Shown: positions 35,955-42,101 of the stretch, piece by piece | Layout of the letters: every line of letters starts with the position of its first letter | How positions within the stretch are numbered: the stretch's first letter is position 1 | Origin: Marisediminitalea alba | Lineage (GTDB): Bacteria > Pseudomonadota > Gammaproteobacteria > Enterobacterales > Alteromonadaceae | Reading direction: 5' to 3' | Length of the DNA: 42,101 nt | Assembly: GCF_002993365.1 (NCBI RefSeq) | Contig: NZ_PVNP01000180.1 | Coordinates: 1 to 42,101 of the forward strand | Program-made: the position numbers and the translations under genes | The notes under the pieces: model-generated | The model's database searches: none | What the model was told of the DNA's origin: nothing | The model's input: only the letters and a program-made list of their open reading frames with translations

Positions 35955-36227
35955 ATGAAAATTAAAATCGTTACCCTTAGCCTGCTGACCTGCAGTTTTT
36001 TCACAGGCACGACCATGGCCAACGATCATAATAACCAACCTGCTTCTGTTGACAGTGCCCCACAACTGGTTAAGAAACTGCGTGCCGACGTTACACGTTT
36101 GCCGGTTGATCAGTTACTCAATAAATACATCAAAAAATATAATCAGTCAGAAAATACCTTCACAACAGCACCAGGGTTGTCATTAAACGGTGCTAACCAA
36201 CAGCCGGGACAACAAGCCGGTCGGTAA
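35955..36227 (+). CDS. Small exported protein of unknown function
   Basis: The start at 35955 yields a 90-residue protein with a typical signal peptide (MKIKIVTLSLLTCSFFTG, cut near TMA-N). An earlier in-frame TTG or similar codon at 35922 would spoil it. The mature part of about 67 residues is hydrophilic, with one helical segment (APQLVKKLRADVTRLPVDQL and KYIKKYNQ) and a Gln/Gly/Asn-rich tail. It is unrelated in sequence to the three preceding paralogues but has the same dyad promoter, so it probably belongs to the same response. No family is recognised. Confidence 0.75.
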   Translation: MKIKIVTLSLLTCSFFTGTTMANDHNNQPASVDSAPQLVKKLRADVTRLPVDQLLNKYIKKYNQSENTFTTAPGLSLNGANQQPGQQAGR

Positions 36228-36355
36228 TCAGCTGCACTGCCAACCCTGTACCAATTATTAGTTATCACAAATTGTTGCATTCATTGACTACCCCTCAGGC
36301 CTAATTGTCACTACACTATGGGCCAATTACTGCCGATAAACAGTCAGGGCGATTT

Positions 36356-38935
36356 ATGCAACAACCTCAGTCATCTCACTCCTCGTGCTGTACTCGAACG
36401 TTGGTGCCGGCAATGTCATTGCTGGCTACTGCGAGTCTCTCTGCTTCAGTGTTTGCACAATCTTCTTCTGCAAAGCCTGAGTCCGGGCTGGAAACCATTG
36501 AGGTTACCGCACAAAAGCGCTCTCAGAACTTACAGGAAGTCCCGGTAGCCGTTACCGCTCTTAGTGGTGAGCTGCTAGCAGAAAAGGCCAGTTTCGATAT
36601 TTTTGACATCGAGCGCAGTGTCCCTACCCTATCGGCTTTTCAAAGCCAGAGTGCGACCAACAGTGCATTCGCAATTCGCGGGATTGGCACCTCGTCGCAA
36701 AACTTTGGTTTCGAATCTTCGGTGGGCTTATATGTGGATGGCGTTTATCGCGCCCGCCAGAACTCGGTGATTAACGATTTGGTAGATATCCAGTCGGTAG
36801 AAGTTCTGCGAGGTCCACAAGGCAGCTTGTTTGGTAAAAATACACCTTCCGGTGCGGTGGTTATTAATACCGTTAATGCCGACTTTGATGGCCGGGGCTT
36901 TTTCCAGGTCACTGCCGGCAATTACAATACACTGAATATCAGCGGCGCTAAGTCTGTAACCCTGATTGACGACATACTGGCTATGCGGGCGAGCGGCTTT
37001 ACCGCACGCCGTGATGGCTGGGTTACCGATCAGACTCACCCCGGCAAAGATCTTAACAACCGCGACCGCTCAGGTTTTCGTCTGCAAGCCTTGTATACCC
37101 CCATAGATGCCGTGTCGGTAAGAGTGATAGCAGACTATGCCGAGCTCGACGAACGCTGTTGTGCGGCGCTCACCTGGCAAAGTAACGCACAGGCAAACGA
37201 GATACCGGGTAAATATGGTACCGATAGCCTTATTGCGTCGCCATTAATTGGTGGCCGAGTATTTAGCCAGGCGCAGTATTTCGATTTCACCACGGCGCTC
37301 AGTTCAACGCCGCGTTCGGCCATGCAGGATCGCGGACTGTCAGCAGAGATCGACTGGCAAATCAGCGACACCTTATCGCTGGTGTCTGTTAGTTCACTGA
37401 GAAAATTTGATAGCTTTGACTATATCGACTCTGATTTCTCCGATGGAGAGCTATTATCCACTACTAATGACTCGGCCCAACGTGCGGTGACTCAGGAACT
37501 CAGGGTTCACTATGCCTCGCCCTCGTTATCTGCCATTGCCGGTGTCTTTTACTTTCATCAGCGCCTTGACCTCGATTTCAATAACATGATTGGCAGTGAT
37601 TTTCCGGCCTTTTTTGCCACCAGCGCAGCCGAACTGCAGCCTCTTATTGAAGGCATTAATACGCTCAGTACATTGAGCGGTGGCCTGATAGCACCAGTGG
37701 CACCCGCCACGCCGGGAGGCACCGACTTCCCGCACAGTGCCGATCAGACGCAAGACAGCTATGCGGTATTTGCCCAGACAGACTGGACGTTTCTGCCTCA
37801 ATGGAGTCTGACTACAGGGATCCGCTGGACCACCGAGGATAAAACGCTCAACGGCGAATTCAGCGAAATTGGGCCAGGCATTAATGGTTTACCCACTCAG
37901 GGGCAAGATATTCCTAACCCCTATGCCGCGGTGCCAGCTTTAACTGATATCGCCACTGCGCTCGCTTCCATGCAGATGCCCGACGCAGACTCACTGGCAG
38001 CCATCGCACCGTTTCAAAATCCGGGCTGGGGCTTTTATTTTCTTAATACGGCTTCTATTCTGCCGCGGCCCTCCATGCAGGAATCCTTATCCGATGATAA
38101 TGTTTCGGGCACGGTTAAAATTAGTTACCAGCCCAATGATGAACGCCTGATTTACCTGTCCTGGGCGAATGGATTTAAGTCTGGTGGCATCAATACCGAC
38201 CGCATAGCGCCCGGATTCGATCCGGTATTCAAAGCCGAAACGTCCCGGGCCTGGGAGTTAGGTGTGAAGCAGGAATTCCCTGACTACGATTTACGCTTTA
38301 ATCTTGCCCTGCATAAAACGGATATCGACGACTTTCAGGCATCCACTTTTACCGGGACTGGCTTTAATCTGCAAAATGCTGGCAGTATCGGTACCAAAGG
38401 CGTTGAATTTGATTTGGTCTGGTTACCCGTTGCCTCTACTCAGATATCGCTAAACTTTGCCCGTACTCTGGCTACCTTCGACGAGTTTGACAATGGCACC
38501 TGTTGGGTTGCCTATACCTGGCACACCGGCATTGACGATCCGGGCCGTCAAAACACGGAAGATCCGTATTGTTCACGAGCCGGCGATCGGATTGGTTTTG
38601 AACCAGAAACCCGCTATACGCTGGGTCTTGAGCATTACATTGACGTCTTTAGCTTCCCCACCACAGTGCGCGTGGATTATCTGTACACCGGTGATCTCTT
38701 CATGGATGACACCAACGATCCCTACAAACATCTCGACAGCTTTGATCTGGTTAACGCCAGCTGGATGTGGGAAATGCCGGCATGGGATAGCCAGTTAATT
38801 GTCTGGAGCAAAAACCTGTTTGATACTGAGTACGTGGCTAAAAATGGTTTTGACGTGCCGGTTCAGGCGGGCAAAATTATGGCTTACCCCGGCATGCCGC
38901 GCACCTGGGGCATTACACTCAGAACCCACTTTTAA
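36356..38935 (+). CDS. TonB-dependent outer-membrane receptor
   Basis: I start at the ATG at 36356, six bases after AGGG, giving 859 residues with a signal peptide ending near SVFAQ. The TonB box region is around LETIEVTAQKRSQNLQEVP, followed by the plug (AFAIRGIGTSS, VEVLRGPQGSLFGKNTPSGA) and a 22-strand barrel ending in Phe (GITLRTHF). This style of receptor, common in Alteromonadales and alphaproteobacteria, often imports glycans, sterol-like compounds or iron complexes; the substrate is not determinable here. No TonB/ExbBD or regulator gene adjoins it, and it does not carry the dyad promoter of the preceding genes. Confidence 0.95.
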   Translation: MQQPQSSHSSCCTRTLVPAMSLLATASLSASVFAQSSSAKPESGLETIEVTAQKRSQNLQEVPVAVTALSGELLAEKASFDIFDIERSVPTLSAFQSQSATNSAFAIRGIGTSSQNFGFESSVGLYVDGVYRARQNSVINDLVDIQSVEVLRGPQGSLFGKNTPSGAVVINTVNADFDGRGFFQVTAGNYNTLNISGAKSVTLIDDILAMRASGFTARRDGWVTDQTHPGKDLNNRDRSGFRLQALYTPIDAVSVRVIADYAELDERCCAALTWQSNAQANEIPGKYGTDSLIASPLIGGRVFSQAQYFDFTTALSSTPRSAMQDRGLSAEIDWQISDTLSLVSVSSLRKFDSFDYIDSDFSDGELLSTTNDSAQRAVTQELRVHYASPSLSAIAGVFYFHQRLDLDFNNMIGSDFPAFFATSAAELQPLIEGINTLSTLSGGLIAPVAPATPGGTDFPHSADQTQDSYAVFAQTDWTFLPQWSLTTGIRWTTEDKTLNGEFSEIGPGINGLPTQGQDIPNPYAAVPALTDIATALASMQMPDADSLAAIAPFQNPGWGFYFLNTASILPRPSMQESLSDDNVSGTVKISYQPNDERLIYLSWANGFKSGGINTDRIAPGFDPVFKAETSRAWELGVKQEFPDYDLRFNLALHKTDIDDFQASTFTGTGFNLQNAGSIGTKGVEFDLVWLPVASTQISLNFARTLATFDEFDNGTCWVAYTWHTGIDDPGRQNTEDPYCSRAGDRIGFEPETRYTLGLEHYIDVFSFPTTVRVDYLYTGDLFMDDTNDPYKHLDSFDLVNASWMWEMPAWDSQLIVWSKNLFDTEYVAKNGFDVPVQAGKIMAYPGMPRTWGITLRTHF

Positions 38936-38947
38936 TGACTACTATTG

Positions 38948-38978
38948 GTTACCCGGTGTTCCCCTTTTACCGGGTAAC
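38948..38978 (+). terminator. Hairpin after the TonB-dependent receptor gene
   Basis: GTTACCCGGT / ACCGGGTAAC is a perfect 10-base stem with an 11-base pyrimidine-rich loop, 12 bases after the stop. The T tract is weak (TAAAATCTTCTT). Confidence 0.65.
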
Positions 38979-39002
38979 TAAAATCTTCTTCGCCGCGTTT
39001 TA

Positions 39003-39043
39003 TTGAACGAGATCAAATCGTCTTTGCTCAGAGTCTGTATGCT
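39003..39043 (+). promoter_or_regulatory. FNR/Anr box and promoter of hemN
   Basis: TTGAACGAGATCAA (39003-39016) matches the consensus TTGAT-N4-ATCAA at 9 of 10 fixed positions. A possible -10 (TATGCT, 39038-39043) lies where a class II FNR promoter (site at -41.5) would have it. Oxygen-dependent activation of hemN by FNR-type proteins is well established in other proteobacteria. Confidence 0.75.
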
Positions 39044-39098
39044 ATGGCTTATCAGGAACTATCCGGTTCCCATAACGAAAAACAGATGAATTCAGGCT

Positions 39099-40469
39099 AT
39101 GCAAACTATCGATTTTTTTGACCCGGCGCTACTTAATAAATACAACATCAACGGCCCGAGATACACTTCGTACCCTACCGCTCTGGAATTCAATAACGAT
39201 GTGAGTGATGCCACCCTGCTAACGGCCGCGCAAACCAGTCCTGCGCAGGATTTGTCGTTATACGTGCATATCCCGTTCTGTCATTCACTGTGCTATTACT
39301 GTGGTTGCAATAAGGTCGTTACCCGTCACGCCGATAAGGCAGACCGTTATCTGGATTATCTGAGTAAAGAAATTGTTCTGCGCGCAGCCGCTTTCGGCCA
39401 TTACACAGTACGGCAGTTACACCTTGGCGGCGGCTCACCGAGCTTTCTTTCTCCTGAGCAACATCAGCGTTTAATGCAATTGCTAAGAGACGCCTTCAAC
39501 TTTGCGGACGATGCGCAGTGCAGTATCGAAATAGATCCCCGCACAGTCGACACCGACTACATCAGCGCCCTTGCCAGCGTGGGCTACCGCCGAATCAGCA
39601 TTGGTGTACAGGACACCGACTATAACGTTCAACAAGCGATTAACCGGGTTCAGAGTACGTCCCATATAGCCAGTCTGGTAGATCATGCCAGACACGTTGG
39701 CTTTGAATCGGTTAACCTCGACCTCATTTATGGTTTGCCACATCAATCCGAGGAAACCTTTAAGACCACCCTGGCGGCAGTAAAAGCGATGGAGCCGGAG
39801 CGGGTTTCACTGTTTAGCTACGCACACCTGCCGGAGCGTTTTGCGGCGCAGCGTAAAATTAAAGACGAATGGTTACCTTCTGCTGAGCTTAAACTGGCAT
39901 TAATGAAACAGGCCATGGCCACCCTGAGTGAGGTAGGTTACGAACTGATTGGCATGGATCATTTTGCTAAAGCCGACGACGAACTTGCCGTCGCTCAACG
40001 TCAGGGTGAGCTGCACCGTAACTTTCAGGGCTACACCACCCGGGGGGATCTCGACCTGCTCGGTTTGGGTGTTTCGTCTATCTCAGCCGTTTACAATATG
40101 TACGGCCAGAACCCTAAAACCCTAAACGATTATTACGCAGCGCTGGATGCACCTGCGAGCCTTACGACCAAAGGTGTGTTATTGAACCGCGATGACATGC
40201 TGCGCAGACAGGTCATTATGCAACTGATGTGCAACCTGAACCTGGCTATTTGCGATATAGAATCAGAGTGGGAGATTGATTTTAACAACTACTTTGCCGA
40301 TGCCATTGCCGCTTTGGATCCCTTTATTGACGATGGACAGGTATCGGTCACCGCGCAGCATATCCGGGTAGCCCCAAAAGCGCGCTTACTGATCCGCATC
40401 ATCAGTATGTCTTTCGACGCCTACCTGGCCAGGCAGGTACACCAGCGTCGATATTCACGGGTAATTTAG
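39099..40469 (+). CDS. hemN: Oxygen-independent coproporphyrinogen III oxidase (radical SAM)
   Basis: HemN decarboxylates coproporphyrinogen III to protoporphyrinogen IX in haem synthesis without oxygen, using S-adenosylmethionine. The radical SAM cluster ligands are C61, C65 and C68 in HIPFCHSLCYYCGCNK, with the additional C70 of true HemN enzymes. Also present are GPRYTSYPTALEF near the N-terminus, LGGGSPSFL and the later YTTRGDLDLLGLGVSSIS region. At 456 residues it matches the family length. An FNR/Anr box upstream implies induction when oxygen is low. Its 3' end overlaps the convergent receiver-GGDEF gene by four bases. Confidence 0.98.
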   Translation: MQTIDFFDPALLNKYNINGPRYTSYPTALEFNNDVSDATLLTAAQTSPAQDLSLYVHIPFCHSLCYYCGCNKVVTRHADKADRYLDYLSKEIVLRAAAFGHYTVRQLHLGGGSPSFLSPEQHQRLMQLLRDAFNFADDAQCSIEIDPRTVDTDYISALASVGYRRISIGVQDTDYNVQQAINRVQSTSHIASLVDHARHVGFESVNLDLIYGLPHQSEETFKTTLAAVKAMEPERVSLFSYAHLPERFAAQRKIKDEWLPSAELKLALMKQAMATLSEVGYELIGMDHFAKADDELAVAQRQGELHRNFQGYTTRGDLDLLGLGVSSISAVYNMYGQNPKTLNDYYAALDAPASLTTKGVLLNRDDMLRRQVIMQLMCNLNLAICDIESEWEIDFNNYFADAIAALDPFIDDGQVSVTAQHIRVAPKARLLIRIISMSFDAYLARQVHQRRYSRVI

Positions 40470-41374
40470 CCTGCTCCGCCGGGCTTTAAATAACTGCCAA
40501 TGGGATTAGCAGCCAGTGACGCATGGCACTGGCCCATCAATTCATCCATGTTGTAGCCGCTATTGCCATCACAACTGGCTATGGATGACTTAAAGCGAAT
40601 ATTTAGCGGTAATTTTGTACCACTGCTGAACAGATAATTGCCCATTGCCTCATTTATTTTGCCCGCGAAGCTAAGCCCTTGCTGTTCACTAACATTCGGT
40701 AGACTGATGGCAAAGGTGGCGCCACTGATCCGACAGCACTTGGCCAGCGGTATATTAAGTTGCCCCTCAATTACCCGGGCAACCGCCTGAATAGCCTGAT
40801 TGCCCTGATGGAATCCCTGATGCTCGTTGATATCGTGAATACCGGCAATTTTTATCAACAGCATTGAAAACGGCTGATTATTGATTTGGCAGTACTGCAG
40901 ATGCTCGCTAACTTCCTTCATTAAATAATGTTCGGTCTTCATACCGGTAAGCGGATCGTCATAACCAGTATGAAACATGAAATCAGCAATAATTTTGCTC
41001 TTCAGTAAGTTTTCAGCACGCTGCTTGAGGGTATTGCTGATAACCGGCTTTTTCACAAAGTCATTACCACCAGCAATCCAGCAGGCTTCCTGAATATTGC
41101 GCTCAACCGAAGAGGTAATAAATAAAATGGGGATTTTAACAAAGTTGTTATTAGAACGGACTTTTTCGCAGAATTCCAGACCTGACATATCCGGCATCTG
41201 AATATCCAGCACAATCAAATCAACCGGATGAACTGCCAGAAAATTAAAGGCTTCCTGAGCATTACCTGCCGCTTCACAATGACAGATGTCGCTTAATACC
41301 GCTATCAGCATTAGTCGGGTAATTTCATCATCATCGACAACTAACACTGAACACTGGTCGATGTGTTTCACCAT
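40466..41374 (-). CDS. Response regulator with a degenerate GGDEF domain
   Basis: Residues 1-125 form a complete receiver (DDD at 14-16, phospho-acceptor D57 in IVLDIQMPDMSG, K109). Residues 138-300 align with a GGDEF domain: they begin with DPLTGM, but the catalytic signature RxGGDEF reads RISGATF (215-221), with the Gly, Asp and Glu of the active site lost. Cyclase activity is therefore not expected; it may bind partners or nucleotides. GGAG before the ATG supports the start. It converges on hemN with a 4-base overlap. It could belong to the c-di-GMP network together with the HD-GYP protein in this window, but no link is shown. Confidence 0.92.
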   Translation of the reverse strand: MVKHIDQCSVLVVDDDEITRLMLIAVLSDICHCEAAGNAQEAFNFLAVHPVDLIVLDIQMPDMSGLEFCEKVRSNNNFVKIPILFITSSVERNIQEACWIAGGNDFVKKPVISNTLKQRAENLLKSKIIADFMFHTGYDDPLTGMKTEHYLMKEVSEHLQYCQINNQPFSMLLIKIAGIHDINEHQGFHQGNQAIQAVARVIEGQLNIPLAKCCRISGATFAISLPNVSEQQGLSFAGKINEAMGNYLFSSGTKLPLNIRFKSSIASCDGNSGYNMDELMGQCHASLAANPIGSYLKPGGAG

Positions 41375-41504
41375 GCTACTCCGAAACCACTTTCTTGTTA
41401 AGTTATATACGTTCTTTTAACAAAGCGCCATACAACTTTAGTAGTCATTATTTTGATGAGTGACATTATATTGACGGAACAGTTAATCATCTTTGATAAA
41501 TTGT
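41375..41504. other. Intergenic start of a long gene-poor stretch
   Basis: This is the first part of the 600 bases between the receiver-GGDEF gene and the edge gene. It holds the promoter side of the - strand gene ending at 40466 and is AT-rich with no frame that looks coding. The remainder (41755-41949) is likewise empty apart from the fragment and SOS box listed separately. Confidence 0.4.
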
Positions 41505-41754
41505 TCAAAAAGCGCTGGCTGTTCGGCTCACGCCACTTATAGGCGCAATGGAGTTCAAGAAAACAATATTGTCCCAATACGACGAATATTTGTTTTTAAT
41601 CACCGTTGCCACTTCACGCTGATTTATTTTTCAGGTCACCAACCACCAACTGGTTATAAGAAGCGGTTATGTAATTAACGGCGATCATGGCAACGACAAC
41701 AATGATTATCGCTGCAGCAAGTGAATACGCCCTGGCTGATATTTTCAAACTCAC
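41505..41754 (-). pseudogene. Possible frameshifted fragment of a membrane sensor protein
   Basis: From a GTG at 41754 a 46-residue frame gives MSLKISARAYSLAAAIIIVV, continuing hydrophobic and then YNQLVVGDLKNK before a stop at 41614. In another frame, open from the A5 run just before that stop, the sequence continues as INQREVATVIKNKYSSYWDN and ends at 41505. Removing one A from the run joins them into one plausible N-terminus of a chemoreceptor or kinase (membrane helix plus periplasmic start). No ribosome site is clear. It may instead be a genuine 46-residue membrane peptide. Confidence 0.35.
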
Positions 41755-41949
41755 AACCATTCATGAAGCTGTTTGATAACCGCTCACGAGAACTTTCACC
41801 AAAGAATATTGTTGAGACTAGCGTAAATTTACGTATTTACGACAGCTGTAAGAAAATAATCGTCAGAGTAGCGATGATTTTTGGTAAATGCTGACTTTTA
41901 ACCTCATCAATTATAAATTAAGGCTATGTTCTGCTAAATTGTTGCTATA

Positions 41950-41965
41950 CTGTATATGAATACAG
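41950..41965. promoter_or_regulatory. LexA (SOS) box
   Basis: CTGTATATGAATACAG fits the CTGT-N8-ACAG rule exactly. The 20 bases around it match the E. coli consensus at 17 positions. It ends 16 bases before the ATG of the edge gene, a position that would let LexA block its promoter or early transcript. Confidence 0.85.
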
Positions 41966-41981
41966 TTGTTAAGGATTGATC

Positions 41982-42101
41982 ATGCTCCCAGCACAATTTA
42001 CAAAGCTTATAGCCGAGTTAGAACACTTAACAGATAGTCAAACCCGTTATGTTGAGAAGCTGCTGAAAGGCACTGATAGCGTCTCACAGTTGATAACAGA
42101 G
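41982..42101 (+). CDS. N-terminus of an SOS-boxed gene, possibly an IS1595-type transposase (cut by window end)
   Basis: The frame starts at an ATG with AAGG seven bases upstream and runs open to the window end (40 codons). The visible residues MLPAQFTKLIAELEHLTDSQ and the following RYVEKLLKG look like the short helical N-terminus that precedes the zinc ribbon in IS1595-type transposases, but this is too little for a firm call. A near-consensus LexA box directly upstream implies DNA-damage induction. A possible left terminal repeat beginning GGCTATGTTCTG lies at 41922. Alternatively it is an unrelated SOS gene. Confidence 0.5.
   Translation, partial: MLPAQFTKLIAELEHLTDSQTRYVEKLLKGTDSVSQLITE

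Overview
The window reads as chromosome of a marine gammaproteobacterium of the Alteromonadales type (Alteromonas or a close relative). The grounds are the rimP-nusA-infB-rbfA-truB-rpsO block with gammaproteobacterial protein features, two initiator tRNA genes, a TonB-dependent receptor of the style common in that order, many c-di-GMP and two-component genes, and a protein with a PEP-CTERM-like sorting tail. The genus is an inference from these characters; no database was searched.

Layout. 1-622: C-terminal part of an IS630-family transposase. 916-1948: an orphan OmpR-type winged-helix protein and a membrane PH-domain protein. 2051-4291 (-): ahpC-ahpF peroxide defence. 4595-7125 (-): a TPR protein with a receiver that lacks its phospho-acceptor, and a prolyl-hydroxylase-like dioxygenase. 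7357-11704 (+): a GNAT-nitrilase fusion, a secreted thioredoxin-like protein, a coiled-coil membrane protein and a patatin-like lipase. 11770-16398: PEP-CTERM-like protein (-), chemoreceptor, MntP manganese exporter, a lipoprotein and an unknown exported protein. 16399-16812 has no gene but is full of palindromes. 16859-23363 (-): the translation/transcription operon. 23675-30049 (-): HD-GYP response regulator, large MHYT hybrid kinase, a kinase-like protein with a damaged ATP domain, and a LysR regulator, ending at two tRNA-fMet genes (30393-30642). Since tRNA-fMet commonly lies just upstream of rimP in related bacteria, this signalling block looks like an insertion between the two.

30813-33607: phhB (-), a MscS channel, an entericidin-like lipoprotein and a second LysR regulator. 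33789-36227 is the most unusual part: three tandem paralogous genes for small secreted two-cysteine proteins, followed by a gene for an unrelated small secreted protein. All four carry the same promoter module, an ATAC-N4-GTAT dyad placed 34 or 35 nt before a -10-like hexamer. The three paralogues also share a conserved set of 3' hairpins. After them come a TonB-dependent receptor, hemN with a near-consensus FNR/Anr box, and a receiver protein with a degenerate GGDEF domain (-). At the right edge an almost perfect LexA (SOS) box precedes a gene cut by the window end, whose first 40 residues resemble the start of an IS1595-type transposase.

The best candidates for something undescribed are the co-regulated tandem secreted-protein cluster, the SOS-boxed gene at the right edge, the LysR gene with two identical operator palindromes flanking a tiny divergent gene, and the palindrome- and GGA-rich stretch next to rpsO.
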